From: Amphimedon queenslandica
Taxonomy: Eukaryota > Porifera > Demospongiae > Haplosclerida > Niphatidae
NCBI RefSeq assembly: GCF_000090795.2
Contig: NW_003546258.1
Location: forward strand, 315,769 to 379,768
DNA: 64,000 nt
Reading direction: 5' to 3'
The position numbers were made by a program, and so were the translations under genes. The notes under the pieces are model-generated. The model had not been told where the DNA came from. It did not search any database and was given only the letters and a program-made list of their open reading frames with translations. Shown here piece by piece: positions 49,863 through 63,236 of this stretch (positions are counted from its first letter, which is position 1; the number at the start of each line of letters is the position of its first letter).

Positions 49863-49994
49863 CCTTTGTGGTTATAATAGGTGTGGACTTGTAACTCATC
49901 AGTTTCATCACGTGGTGGCACGTGGTCTAAGTATACGGAATTTTGTTTTATCTGGGCGTTAACGGGTACGCCCACTTCAAGTTCTTAAGATACA
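49863..49994. promoter_or_regulatory. Shared divergent promoter: amine oxidase / TBC1D
   Basis: Only 132 bp between start codons. Two CACGTG boxes 10 bp apart (49909-49914, 49919-49924) and an inverted repeat GGGCGT...ACGCCC (about 49955-49974). No TATA box on either side. Confidence 0.6.
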
Positions 49995-51904
49995 ATGGCA
50001 GAAGAAGAGGAGGATTTGCCGGTCGAAAGAGAAGAGATAGAGCAGATAGAACCTCCCAGCCAGCAAGAAGACGGAGAGAAAGAAGAGCCTCGTCCTACCA
50101 CGTCTCCTCTACCTGAGACTGGTAGCAGCGACCAAACAAACTCGCCTACTAATGACAGCCTCACACTCCACTCAGAACTTGAGTCTGTAGAACTTAGTAC
50201 CACCATTAGTCCTTCTACCCCTCTTCCTCTTGGGGCTACTAACGGGTCAGCAGAGAAAAAGAGACAGAACCTTTTATTGAATAATAACAAATCTCCTGCC
50301 AAGACCAAGTTCTCTTTTTTTAAAAGGTAAGAGTGTGGAGAAGAAGTGTGCTTTATGTATCTACATGTATGTATTCATGTATTGCACTGTATGTATGTAT
50401 TGTGTTGTAGGAAGAGTTCAGGTGCTGCTTCATCAGGAGCTCTTCCTCCTACCTCAACGACTGGACTCATTCTTGAAGGAAGACCAAAGTATGTCCACAA
50501 TTAGCTACTTTAATGGAGGGAGGGAGGGAGGGAGAATAATTATTATTTGTATTGAATACACAGTCATTGAGTGATGAGCTCCCAGCAGGAGGTACACATT
50601 CACACTTAGACTGTATGTTCACATTCTTGTTTGCACCTGTTCCTAAATGAATCTCCTCCAATTAGCTGACAGCAATCCTTGCCTTGTGTTATTATTATCA
50701 AAATAATTATTTTTGTCATACATGTTTTGTCAGTCCCTTTCATTCAATAATGAAGGAATGACTGACTGTTTATGAGAACAGGCCCATTATTATTATTATT
50801 ATGAAACAGTCACAAACTTTATGATTATTATAAACAGATTATGTTAAATACATACACACACACATACACAAATATTTCAACAACACACACACATATAATG
50901 ATAAATAGCATATTCCAATCTTACCATACATGTGCTACAGTGTTATGCCAGGTAGTGTATCCTAATTGCATAATGTTAATTGCATGTATGTTATCAAGCA
51001 TTGCTTATCAGTAGTGGTGATGTGTGTAGCCTTTCCTCCTTGTGCGTCGATCCTTACTAATTCATAAACCACCTTCTCCTTTATCATTCAAATTACCACT
51101 ATCTATGTACATGTACATCTATGATTGTTTGTAAATATGTGCCCATAATTGACAAAAGGTACCTTATGGCGGATTTTAAAATACCTCTTTGAAATGAAAA
51201 ATATTAACCTGTGAGTGCTCTGTTAGTCAACAATTGTTTCTATAAGCTATATAGTAACTTTTTGCATCCTCTGGAGTAATTTTATGATAAAGGGAGCTCA
51301 GGAAGTTGGATTTTTTAGGCTATAAAGACCAATTTTCTTATCCGCCATAAGGTACCTTTTGTCAATTATGGTCACATATATACATGCACTGTATGTGTAT
51401 GCATACATGTGCATGTGGATATAACCACTTCTGTCATGATGTATATATTTTTTAAGTATAATATTATTTGTTTTATTTTTATTTCCAGAGGTCTCCCTGC
51501 AAAGACGCCTGCCGAAGAAAAGAAACATCAGAAACTCTACCAAGAGATGATCCAAGCTACGAAAAAGAAAGGTATTTACAATTCATTGCTATTTGTTTCT
51601 CTATTTTAGTATCTCAACTTTAGAGTTACAGCATGCTAGTGACACTCATAAAATGGAGCAGAAGAGACACACAAAGGAAGATCAAATTGCAGTAGCCCAG
51701 AAAAAATGGGCCGAAATATTGCCAAAATTTGACTCTTTGTAATGCAATGAATACAAGTTTATGAAGGTTATCTTTTTTGTGTGTCTTTTAGACGAAATCG
51801 TAAAGAGGTTAAGGAGTTATGGTGGGCTGGGTTGCCTCCTGGAGTAAGAGGATTAGTGTGGAAGAAAGCAATTGGAAATGACCTTAACATATCTCCAGGT
51901 AACT

Positions 51905-51959
<55 letters not shown>

Positions 51960-54888
51960 TAATAATGATAATGATATTAAGCTAATTGACCTCACCTAAT
52001 AATCATTGTATTTCTTAATATCCTTCTAGCAGTAGTCTTTCACATCAATAATAACAGTACGTGTGATTGTTATTATTTTGCCATGCAGTTACTAAAAGAA
52101 ATAGTTTATTTTGGTGTACATTTACATGTATATGTACACATGTAATTATATCATGTGCTCATAATTCCATTATATTATTAGTGTACATGCATTCACACAT
52201 GTACAATGTATATGTACATATATAAAGCCCAACATACACTGAGCACATGATACTGGCACATGATTGTTGCCAGTACCTTTGATGTGGTGAGGCAACTTGT
52301 TGAGAGTCTTTCTACTTTCTGTAACATGTTGCCCAGTGTTGCTCGACCACATCAAAGGTCTGACGACAAGTTGCCAGCAACAAAGTTGCTCAGTGTATGT
52401 TGGGCTTAAATATTTATTCATTTATTTATTTACATGTCATGTGAGTGCGAGTCTTCATCAGTCATTGAGTATATTGTATGGTACATTAAGCTCCTTCCTT
52501 CCGGTAGATTTATACATGATTTTCTGGAAGAGATTCCAGGAGAGGCTAGACCTTGCACAGCAAAGAGGGAGGAGTGGTCAGCCACACCCACTTACTAACG
52601 ACGCTAATTATTATTGTATTTTTGTTAATTTAGATTCAGTTGCATCTGTGACGAGTATCAGTAGAGAGAGCAGTGTGGATGTAATTCATCTTGATTTACA
52701 GAGGACATTCCCTACACTTGGCTTCTTTCAAGAAGTATGCATGTACATGTATATACTCTAATCTTTCATTTACCATTCTTTACTTGTCATATCTATACCC
52801 TCTCTCTGTCTCTCTCTCTCCCTCTGTCTGTCTGTCTCTCTCTCTCTCTGTCTCTGTCTCTCCCTCTGTCTCTCCCTCTCCCCCCCCCTCTGTCTCTCTC
52901 TCTCCCTCTCTCTCTCTCCTACTACAGGGCAGTCCATTATGTCAGGTGTTACATAATGTATTAGGTGCTTATGCTTGTTATAGACCTGATGTTGGATATG
53001 TAAGGCAACTTCTTTCTTTGTCTTGTTTTTATTTATTGAATCACAGGTACAGGGTATGTCGTTTTTGGCAGCTGTAATTATTTTAAATATGGAGAATGAG
53101 GCTGATGCTTTCATTGCATTGGCTAATCTTTTAAACCGGGCGTCGTATTTGGCGTTTTTTAAAGTTGACCAGGATCAAGTGAGATATATCTAGTTTCTTA
53201 AAAATTATCTTTTCTCTATTTTTTCGTTAAAGATGAAACCTTACTTTACTGTTTTCTCGTTGCTCTTGGCCGAATCTCTTCCGAAGGTTTCTGCTCATTT
53301 CAATCAGTTAGGGTTTCATCCTCAGTTCTACCTCATAGAATGGTAAGGAATTGCAGTATATACTGAGGGTTTCCCACAAAGCATGCTAAGTGAGCTAAAA
53401 AGCATGAGCTTCATGAGCTGACAAGCACTACATTATGAATACATGTACATGGCATTTGTAGCAACTTTAAAAATTCGTTAAAAAATCCAATTTTGATTGG
53501 AATCGGCTCAAACTTGCTACACAACATAAGAACATGTATATGCATCAGAAAATGTAATAAAAATGGAGAATTCTCTCCTAATCATTTTTGGCAAAATTTG
53601 GCCAATGACCCTGTACTATATAGTACAGGGACTTTGGCCCGATTTTGGAGCAACTTTAAAATTTCGTAAAAAATCTAATTTTGATCGGAATCGACTCAAA
53701 CTTTCTACACAACATAAGTACATGTATATGCATCAGAAAATGTAATAAAAATGGAGAATTCTCTCCTAATCATTTTTGGCAAAATTTGGCCAATGACCCT
53801 GTACTATATAGTACAGGGACTTTGGCCCGATTTTGGAGCAACTTTAAAATTTCGTAAAAAATCTAATTTTGATCGGAATCGACTCAAACTTTCTACACAA
53901 CATAAGTGCATGTACGTGTATATGCATCAGAAAATGTAATAAAAATAGAGAATTCTCTCCTAGTCATTTTTGGCAAAATTTGGCCAATGACACTGTACTA
54001 TAGTACAGGGACTTTGGCCCAATTTTGGAGCAACTTTAAAATTTCGTAAAAAATCTAATTTTGATCGGAATTAGCTCAAACTTGCTACACAACATAAGAA
54101 CATGTATATGCATCAGAAAATGTAATAAAAATTGAGAATTCTCTCTTAGTCATTTTTGGTGAAATTTGGCCAATGACACTGTACTATAGTACAGGGACTT
54201 GAGCTCGATTCTCGAGTAACTTTAAAAATTTGTAAAACATCCAATTTTGATCAGAATCAGCTCAAACTTGCTACACAATATACAAACATATATATGTATC
54301 AGAAAATGTAATAAAAATGGAGAATTCTCTCCTTGTGATTTTTGTCGAATGCCCTGTACCATAGTACAGAGTCTTTGGCCCAACTTGACGATGCACTAAC
54401 AAGAAGCTGCATAAGCACTATGCTGAAATCCTGTAGGAAACCCTGTGTATACTCCATGCATAGATAATGTTATAGCTACTTTGTTTCTCTATTTAAAAGG
54501 ATATTCACCATCTACACACGTAACTTGCCACTGGATGTGGCTTGCAGAGTTTGGGACTTGTTTTGTCGCGATGGAGACTTCTTCTTGTACAGGACAGCCT
54601 TAGGTAAGAAATGTCAAATGTATAATGACATTTTATCACTCACTCTCTCTCTCTCTCCCTCTCCCTCCCTCTCTCTCTCCCTCTCCCTCCCTCCCTCTCT
54701 CTCTCTCAGGTATTTTAAATATGTATCAGCACCAGTTGTTGCAGTTTACAAGTATTGAAGATGTCGGCCATTTTTTGGGGCATTTGCCGTCAACTCTTGA
54801 CTCAGACCAGCTGTTCAGCAGCATTAGCTCAATTCCACTTACTGAGAAAAAATTCAGTCAATTATTAACACAAAATAAAACGAAATAA
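49995..54888 (+). CDS. TBC1D14: TBC1D12/TBC1D14-type Rab GTPase-activating protein
   Basis: Eleven phase-consistent exons: 49995-50326, 50411-50488, 51489-51571, 51624-51738, 51792-51898, 52508-52734, 52928-52999, 53047-53178, 53233-53342, 54500-54603, 54710-54888 (512 aa). An acidic/S-P-rich N terminus is followed by a basic coiled segment and the TBC domain at about residues 240-460: [29 protein letters not shown] (Arg finger), [20 protein letters not shown] (Gln finger YVQGM), [35 protein letters not shown]. These match TBC1D12/14 rather than other TBC groups; orthology to one of the two vertebrate copies is not implied. TBC1D14 acts at recycling endosomes and restrains autophagy through TRAPP/Rab11. 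Intron 53343-54499 holds a tandem array. Confidence 0.9.
51144..51370. mobile_element. Inverted-repeat element, family K
   Basis: CATAATTGACAAAAGGTACC plus TTATGGCGGAT at left is mirrored exactly by ATCCGCCATAAGGTACC and TTTTGTCAATTATG at right (about 31-bp termini). 227 bp in TBC1D intron 2. Confidence 0.82.
51908..51965 (+). repeat. TAA trinucleotide microsatellite
   Basis: About 16 copies of AAT/TAA at the start of a TBC1D intron, just after the exon ending at 51898. Confidence 0.9.
52227..52405. mobile_element. MITE/foldback element, family A (copy 2)
   Basis: GCCCAACATACACTGAGCA at left, TGCTCAGTGTATGTTGGGC at right, inside flanking TAAA/TTAA. Internally CCTTTGATGTGGT and ACCACATCAAAGG also pair, so the whole element can form one hairpin. 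Confidence 0.82.
52795..52920 (+). repeat. CT-rich microsatellite used as polypyrimidine tract
   Basis: Roughly 120 nt of TCTC, CCCT and TGTC directly upstream of the acceptor at 52927. The same pattern precedes acceptors at 54709 and 59048. Confidence 0.8.
53455..54385 (+). repeat. Tandem array, ~188-bp units
   Basis: About five units in the TBC1D intron. Units at 53563 and 53751 are near identical and yield the same 60-residue open frame. Palindrome variants CCCTGTACTATATAGTACAG and the GAATTCTCTCCTA phrase recur. Confidence 0.9.
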
Positions 54889-55055
54889 TAATAATATTAA
54901 TAACACAAAGTTTTAATCCTGCCTTATCATTATTATAATTATTATACTATTATTGTTGTATTATTATTTGTATTGTTTAAAAAAAATAATGATTTATGCT
55001 TTAAAAATTGTAATCAAAAATTTATGAAAGGCCATAAAATTGCACCGATTCTGAC

Positions 55056-55061
55056 CACGTG
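55056..55061. promoter_or_regulatory. CACGTG box just before the RAD50 start
   Basis: CACGTG lies 9 bp upstream of the RAD50 ATG in the 181-bp gap after the TBC1D stop. The same box is present in three of the four divergent promoters here. Confidence 0.45.
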
Positions 55062-55069
55062 TTTTCATT

Positions 55070-58000
55070 ATGTCTACCATTGACAGATTGTCAATAAGAG
55101 GTATAACTTTAAATATACCTCCTCTGATGTCTTCTCTTTCCCCAAGGGATCCGTAGTTTTGGTCCTCGCCAAGAAGACGAGGTTATAGTACGTTTCAGAA
55201 GCCCCGTGACCCTCATAGTGGGCCAGAATGGAGCTGGGAAAACTGTATATACAATATATGTCGTATCTTGTTAACAATTCGTATATATTTTCTATAATAC
55301 ACAGACTATTATAGAGTGTCTTAAGTACATGACGACTGGTGAGTTTCCCCCAAACAGCAAAGGAGGAAATTTCGTTATGGACCCAAAGGTAAAGTCATTT
55401 TGTGCGTGGGTGTAACCTTTTTTCCAGCTGGCTGGGGAGAGAGAAGTGAAAGCTGTCATTAGGTTGAAATTTGTCAACGTTAAAGGTGAAAAAATAACGT
55501 GCAGTCGTATCATACAGTCCGAGCAAAAGGTATGTCCTTTTGAAATTATTTACGTGTACATATAGGTCTTTAATTTAGCTGAAGAAGATTGAGCAGAAGC
55601 AGCTTGAGGGATCGCTAGTGAGAGAAGACAAAGTTACAGGAGAAGTAAAGAATTAAGAGCTATTGATATTTGATGACATCTCTCTCTCTCTTCTCTCTCT
55701 CTCTCTCTCTCTTTGTAGAAAATTAAAGTTTCAGCGCGTTGTATAGAGATCAACACTGAAGTAAGATTAGAGGGAGAGGGCGAAGAAAGCTTGTTTATCT
55801 TTTTTAGATGGCATGTAATTTGGGTGTGTCTAAAGCTATCCTTAATCATGTGATATTCTGTCACCAAGAGGACTCTAATTGGTCGGGAATTTAAATAATA
55901 ATTTATATTTATATATTATTTTATTTCAAGGCCTCTAAGTGAAGGCAAAGCGCTCAAGACTAAGTTTGATGAGATCTTTGCATCAACGAGATACTCAAAA
56001 GCTCTCGAGAATATAAAGAAGTTTCAAAAAGATCAGGTACAGTTGGTGTGGTCATTACTTGCAGCTAGAGGTGGTTTCCATAGAAAAGCTTGTGCAGAGA
56101 GTACATGGCAGAACTGAAGCACTTGAAGGATCAAAAGGAGAAATCTGATGAAGTAGGTCACACGAAATACTTTGATTTATGTACATGTACTTGTGTTTTT
56201 AAATCTTTCCTTTAGCTGCAGAAGAGAATGCAGTCTTTACAAAAATCTGTTGATTCCTTGAAAGCTGAAGAGACCCGACTTAAGAGAGAAATAGAACCAG
56301 TTGAAGTAATTAATAAAATAATAATAATAATAACTAAAATAATTGTATGTAACATGTACATTATAGGAGAAGTTGGCTGAGTTAAGTAGAAAGTATGACA
56401 AAGTTGCACAAATTGAGAAAGAAAATGGTTTGTTTATTAAAGCACTTTAATTATGTACAATTGTACGTGTAACTTGTTTCTCTTAATAGCTAAGCTGGAA
56501 ACATCAAGAAAGGAGTTTCTCCAACAGAAAGAAAGCCTCTCAAATAAGATCGAACAAGAATTCACAGGTGATTCATCACAGTTCATTCAATATGTGTACT
56601 GTACAATGCTTTAATGTGATTAATACGTGATTAACATGTGATTGTAGGATCACTTGATGAACTGCAGTCATTGTTTGAGGATCATGAAAGACAACAGGAA
56701 AGAAAGGAGAGCAATCTTGAAGAGGTAAACACACATGTACATTTTACTCTCTCCCCCTCCCTCTCTTATAGTGTAATAGGAAGTTGGAGAGGATCTGTGT
56801 TGATGAGAATAGTTTAAAAGAGAAAATGAACAAACTGACTGAGGAATATGGTCGCCTTGAGAGTGACGAACAAGTAACCATTTTTTATCTTAATCTTTCC
56901 ACTCTCCTCTCTCTCTCTCTTAGCATTATCGTCTAGCTGTCAAGAAACGTGATCAGAATATAACGAGTCTTGCTGGTCAGTTAGGAATTGTTGGCTTTGG
57001 AGAAGAGGCTGGCCCTTTCTCTAAGGAATCCATTAGACATTTTGTGTCTGAAATCACTGAACAAAAGGAAAAGAGGCAGCGTCAAATAATGGAAGAAAAG
57101 GTACAGCTAGACTATGTTCTATTAGAAAACTAATTAACGCTTTTACATTTGCACTAGTACATGAGTCAGTACATGGGTTAGATAATGTTCATTTCTTGTA
57201 ATGGTACGCCCCACGATGATATGATGAGGTTGGGAAGGTTTATAAAGACAGCTTTTACAAGTAGTGTCAAGTTTTTTTTTGATAATCATTGCTATCAATT
57301 TTTGGAAGGGACTATAAGTCCCTGGTATCAACAACAATCAATAAACACTGTGTACAATGTTTGTGTTGTGTGTGTAAAGGAAGGGCTGTATGAAGGTACT
57401 GCCCATTACATATTTACTATGAGTAGTTTTAGTTCACTGTACACTCACTGTACATGAATCTTGCATATGATTGAATGATTGCCTACAGGAAAAGCTAATA
57501 AAGAAAGAGAAAGAATTAAGTACCTCAGTAAGTGAGTTACAGGACAACTGCTCGAGGCTGAAGCAGAAGAAAGAAATGAAGGAGAAGATGTTGAATGATA
57601 ACGAAGCACTCCTCATCAACCTCAACAGGCAACTGAGTAGAATAGCATCAGCTAATGCTGAGTTTGAGAGGATTGAACTGGATTTGAAACAAGCGGTAAG
57701 ACTTATATATACAATTATACACTATAGACATAATAATACTGTATAATGATGGATGCATGGTAGCTATCAAGTATTAGTAAAGTGGTGTTTCAATTTCAGT
57801 AGTTGTCTACCACTTGTCTCGATCATAATGCAACAGAATGGTCAATGGTGTGTGGATATAGATTTTACATTATTTTGTCAATTTTTCATGGAACTGCCAA
57901 TCGTGGTGATCCACCTTATGCTACACTGTAATACTGATATCTTACTAAGGACACCACATCATTGGTCTTTATATGTTTTTTTTTACTCAGTTATTTCTCT

Positions 58001-58996
58001 CTCAACCTGCAGACTCAAGAATTAAAGGAATACCAAGAGAGCGTGAACATTGATCAGCTAGAGAGAGACCTCTCGGTGTTGCAGGAAACTAAACAAGTTG
58101 CTTCAGAGAAACACCGGAAGCTACAGAAAGAGATGGGACTCATCACTCAACAGTCGGCAGCCAGAGGAGCACTGGAGAGCATGCAGAAAGACAAACTAAA
58201 CAAAGAAGAAGAATATCAGAGAGAGTTAGTATATCATTGCTGTTGTTGTTTGTTGATTGTTGTTGTTTGTTGATTGTTGTTGTTTATTTTGTTGTTGTTT
58301 GTAGGTTTAGTGGTATAGAGTCAAAGTTGTTGGAATTGGTTGGTCACATGCCATCAGATGATGAATTGGACTCATCCATTGCTGATAAAGAAAGGTACTA
58401 CTTTGCACATTAATGTGTGTATACCGTACTAACGGGTTATTAAGCGCCCTTCGTTGTTAAGCGCCTAGTTCTTATTAGGCGCCTAGCTCAATGTAGCTTT
58501 TAGCATGGGTTTGTTAAGCGCAGTACAAAACAGTAGGAGTCCAAGCAGTAGGAGTCCAGACACTTTTTATAAGCGTTGTGGCCACGAACCAGACTGTCAA
58601 AAGAGTATTCTTCACCACCCGCCATTGTAAAGCCAGTAAAGTAATTATTACTAATTAATTAATTATTATTGTAAACCACACCTACTGTTTTTATTAAGCG
58701 CTGAATCATTATTAAGCCCCCGTTTTTCTGTCATTTTCTGCATAAGTGCCTACGCTTAATAACCTGTTAGTACGGTATACTGTACTGTTATACTGCATAC
58801 ATTTATTATTATTATTTATTTATTATTATTATTATACTTTTATTTGTAAAGGTCCAGGAGGATCACTAATTCACAGACGCAGAGTAAACTCACGAAATGG
58901 CGGCACGAGCAGTCAAAGCTCCAGGCACAAGTAGACGAGAAAATGTATGGGAAACATCTAAAATACATGTATATTTTGATCTTCTCCTATCTCTCT

Positions 58997-59041
<45 letters not shown>

Positions 59042-59256
59042 TCTTTAGGAAACAAATAAAGGACAAGGAGAGCAAACTAAAAGGTGTCGTTAATTATATA
59101 TATTTATTATTATTGATTGTTGCCTTGACTACAGTTATTAACAAGGAGGTGGAGTCAGTTTGTCAAGGAACGTCTTATGAAAATAAACTTGAACAAATCA
59201 AAGAAGAACTGACCACGAAAGAAGAGTGAGGGACCACACCCACCAATAATAATAAC

Positions 59257-59290
<34 letters not shown>

Positions 59291-59734
59291 GTCAGTTTTT
59301 ATGCACATTTATAAGTTATTAGGCTTAATTATGTAGTTTTTTATAATTATTATTTTAATAGTGATATGAATGCTATTCAAGGATCACAGTCTTTCTTCAA
59401 GGAAGCTTTAAAGAAGGCCAAGAGCAGTAAGAAATGTCCGTTGTGTGCTAGAGGATACGACACTCAGGAAGGAATTGACAGCCTCATCACATCAGTAAGT
59501 TTATATAATAATAATTATATGTACTATGTATAGTCCAGTGTGTGTCTGGAGGTGTGTGTGTGTGTATAAGTAATGTAATACCTGAGGACTGAGATAACTG
59601 CTTGAGGTGAAGCTGAGGGCAGATATCAAGGGATTCAGGTATTACATTACTGATACTCACCTCCAGACACACACTGGTCACTGGACACATGTACTATACC
59701 TTATATGTTAGTAATTATTGTGTATTTATTACAG

Positions 59735-59769
<35 letters not shown>

Positions 59770-62700
59770 CTATTAGATTGAGAGGAGGCTTACCTCCAAA
59801 GTCCCCGAACTGATACAGAACTATCAACAACAAATGACCCAACTGAGATCAGTTCATACCAAATTACTGCAGCTAGCACCTCAACTAGCCCAAGTAAGGG
59901 AGAGAGAGAGAGAGAGAGAAAAATTAATATGTGATTATACAGTATGATTATATTGTATGTGGTTTTTTTGATAGGCTCAAGTTTTGCAAACTGATGAGAT
60001 ACCAAGTTTAGAGAAACAAGTAAAGGAAATGAATTCAACCCTTTACAAACTCAACCAGGACACAACAAAGGTACTTTAATAGTATATGCACTGAGCACGG
60101 GATTAATGGATTTTAATTTCTTGCATTTGTAGGCAGAGTCAGAGCTCTCAGCTAGTCAGAAGCAGTTGGACCAGTTACGCGAGTTACGCCCACGAGCAAC
60201 GAGACTGACGCAACTTAGGACCGACCTGGATAGCCTGGATCGGAGGATCAGTGCTGAGCTCAGCAAAGTGGGCGGGGAGAGCGTTCGTAGTCATGCCGTC
60301 GTACAGAGGGAACTGCAGATGGCACAGATGGAATGGTATGGTGTTATATTAATAATGAATTAATATTTTAAAAATTTGTCATGTGATGTAGTGATGAAAT
60401 TGGACGTAAAATGGACAGCAAGAGGCAGGAGATTAGCATGTGCCAAAAGACCCTCGGGGAGTTAGAGAGAAAAGTCCATCGATACAGACAAGATCAAGTT
60501 AATATTTCATCTTTATTTATTTATTTATATTTTAATTTTTTCCTAATGTTGGTGTAGTTAAATCTTCAGAAACAGGTCCAGGAGAGGCAGACTTGTATCA
60601 GCAAGAAGGAAGAGCTGACAGCTGCTAATCAAGGCCTTCAAAGAGATATCAAAGTATCACATGATCTTCTCTTTATCATACGCACAACACATTCTATTGT
60701 AGTGTATTAAATTAAGTCATCTCCTTTGTCTAGCCATGACATCCTTATCTACAGTGTATCTATCTACATTTGCTCCTTCTCCTGTTTTTATTACATAGTG
60801 GGAGGTTTAGGGAGCACTTACTGCACTGTCTTATATTTGTCATTATTCGATGATTGAAATGTGATATCATAGATAGTACTTATAGTGATATGCAGTTTTC
60901 TAGTTCTATGTTAGCTGCCACGTGTTGTTAAGGACGCATGCTCAAAATGAAGCGAAATGATGGATTCTATTTTGATAGTTTTGTCACGTGTAGAACTCTC
61001 CTAATTTTTCGAATGCCCTACAATTATTTTGTCTCCTTTTCTTCACTGCACTGTCACGGTAGGCAGCCGAGAGACAGTTGAAACCACTTGAGAGTAAACT
61101 AGACACTACAATGTCAGAGAGAGACCAGTCCATGATGGACAGGGAGGAGACTGAGAGGGAAGAGCAAGAGAAGCTCTACCAGTATCAGTCGGGACTGGAT
61201 ACGCTTAAGGCAAGGATAGGAGAGGTTGAAAAGTAAGGAAATAAGACTTTTAATATCGTTTTTATTATGTTTTTAAATACATATACATGTGCTTATATTA
61301 TGTTTCAAGTTTGGGCTCATTCCAATCAAAATTAAATTTTTTTACAAATTGTTAAAGTTGTTTAAAAATCAGGCCAAAGCTACATATAGACCCATAGACA
61401 TTTCTCATAGTATTTTTGTATCATATCATATTCTTCCATTTTTTCATTTCTCCTCAGACTAGAGGCTAAAAGATTGACCAACAGTCTCGATCAGTGCAAA
61501 AGCAGCATGGAGGACTTGAGTCATAAAATTAGAATAAAATCAAAGGAGAGGTCAGAGGTTGATGGCAGGAGAGAAGAACTCAGAAAAGCTCTTGCCAATT
61601 CAAAAGTAATGAAGAGAAATAAACCCCATTAGTCTTTTTAAAAGGAAAAATTATTATTTTCTTAATTTTTAGGTGAGACTAAGGGAGCTAGAAGACAATA
61701 TTGAGCTCATGAAAATTGAATCAAAACTTCGCGAAACAAACAAAAAAATAAAAGATCTCGAGAGACAATTACAGCAGCAAGGACTGGACCATTACAACAG
61801 GTACAACCACCTCTTATTCTCTCTCATTCATCTTTCCCTCTCTCAGTAATTATAACAGACTTCAAACTCAATTCGAAAAGTTAAACCAAGAGGTATTTTT
61901 AGAATGTTGTCGTAGCAACGCTTAGCCACACCCCCATTAGCTCGGCAAGACCAATGGTATTAGAAATGGGAGGGAAGGTGAACTCAATTCGACAGAGCAT
62001 GAAGCTAACTCTGAGATTTATCGTGACGCAGATAAGAAATATAGAGACATGTCCATAAATTTAAAGGTTATAGCCGCCATTTTATTGCTGCTACTGTTAT
62101 GTACCTATTAATCACAGACAACAGATTTAGCTATAAAGGACCTTGACAAGTATTATAAAGCACTAGACAGGTAAATATACCGTGTGTGTGTGTGTGTGTG
62201 CATTGAAATGAAGAATTCTTGGCAAAATGAAAATTACGAGCATTTTTAAATGTGCAATTGTACTGTTGCTGTATGTGTATACATGTACATGTGTATGTTC
62301 AATACTCCTAGAGCTATAATGAGATTCCACACAATTAAAATGGACGAGATTAATAAAATAATTAAAGAGCTCTGGATGAAGACCTACAAAGGAGGAGGTG
62401 AGTGTGGTCCTTAATCGTATTGTGCTTTAATTAGAAACTTAGATATCGACACGATAGAGATTCGTTCTGATGATGATCCGGAAGGATCGTCTTCAACTGG
62501 GAGAAAAGTGTATAATTACAGAGTATGCACATGTACATTATACTTCATTACAATATCTCTCTCTCTTTCTCCTTGTTCTCAGGTTGTGATGGTAAAAGGT
62601 GACAATACATTGGACATGCGTGGGCGGTGCAGTGCTGGTCAAAAAGTCTTGGCTTCTATAATAATTCGGCTAGCTCTGGCAGAGACTTTTTGTATTAACT

Positions 62701-63236
62701 GTGGCCTGTTGGCACTGGATGAACCCACCACTAACCTTGACTGTGATAATATTGAAGGACTTGCTGTTGCTCTTTCAGACATTATAAGGTATGGATGTAC
62801 ACACTATACTGGTATCACATGTACTTGTATCTGGAGTAACTCCTCAATTCTTTATTTGTATGTTTAGGGAAAGACAGCACCAAAAGAACTTCCAATTAAT
62901 CATAATCACGCACGACCTCAAGTTTGTTGAACAGATCGGACGCTCCGAGTTTGTCGAAGATTATAATCATGTTTATAAAGAAATTGGGTAAGAGATAGAG
63001 AGAGGGGGGAGAGAAAGACAAGGATAAAGGTTACTTGGCATATTCATTCATTTTCCTGTGTGTATTGTTTTGAATAACTTTAGCAAATCAGCAACTAACT
63101 AAAGTACATAACTTTTCTTTTGATGATCTTCACTTGTAGTTATTGTTATTTTTAATTTATTTTTCTTTATTTTTATTCCAGGTGTTGTTCTGCTGTTAAA
63201 AAAGTCCCCATTGGTGAGCTAAGTGTTTACAATTAG
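55070..63236 (+). CDS. RAD50: DNA double-strand break repair ATPase RAD50
   Basis: Thirty-eight phase-consistent exons, 1317 aa (human 1312): 55070-55100, 55147-55244, 55305-55388, 55428-55529, 55579-55644, 55719-55760, 55808-55881, 55931-56036, 56084-56152, 56216-56305, 56367-56427, 56490-56567, 56648-56724, 56772-56873, 56924-57100, 57489-57695, 58013-58224, 58305-58394, 58852-58944, 59049-59083, 59135-59225, 59362-59494, 59777-59893, 59975-60070, 60133-60335, 60392-60497, 60558-60653, 61063-61232, 61458-61605, 61673-61800, 61847-61892, 61941-62066, 62118-62170, 62312-62397, 62443-62522, 62583-62788, 62868-62987, 63182-63236. Walker [18 protein letters not shown]-loop [19 protein letters not shown], long coiled coils with the zinc hook CPLC at mid-protein, ABC signature [15 protein letters not shown], Walker [14 protein letters not shown]-loop IITHD. 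Works with MRE11 and NBS1 in the nucleus to tether and process DNA ends and signal to ATM. No defect seen. Confidence 0.97.
57162..57325 (+). mobile_element. Family I dispersed element (copy 2)
   Basis: Matches 32923-33090 in the same orientation (ATGAGTCAGTACATG, GGTACGCCCCACGATGA, GGGACTATAAGTCCCTGG). In a RAD50 intron. Confidence 0.75.
58421..58778. mobile_element. MITE, family E (358 bp)
   Basis: ATACCGTACTAACGGGTTAT at left, ATAACCTGTTAGTACGGTAT at right, inside TA. AAGCGC motifs recur through the interior. In a RAD50 intron. Confidence 0.82.
59534..59677. mobile_element. Inverted-repeat element, family L
   Basis: CCAGTGTGTGTCTGGAGGTG is mirrored by CACCTCCAGACACACACTGG, and AGTAATGTAATACCTGA by TCAGGTATTACATTACT. 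About 144 bp, in the intron just after the zinc-hook exon of RAD50. Confidence 0.85.

Noticed and set aside
52770-53114. 114-aa minus-strand frame rich in E, R, Q
   Set aside because: Antisense of the CT-rich microsatellite and of TBC1D exons.
53563-53939. Two nearly identical 60-62 aa open frames
   Set aside because: They are translations of adjacent units of the ~188-bp tandem repeat in an intron, not genes.
60900-61000. Two CACGTG boxes within a RAD50 intron, a possible internal promoter
   Set aside because: No start codon or first-exon pattern follows, and the RAD50 exons continue in phase across it. Not enough support.
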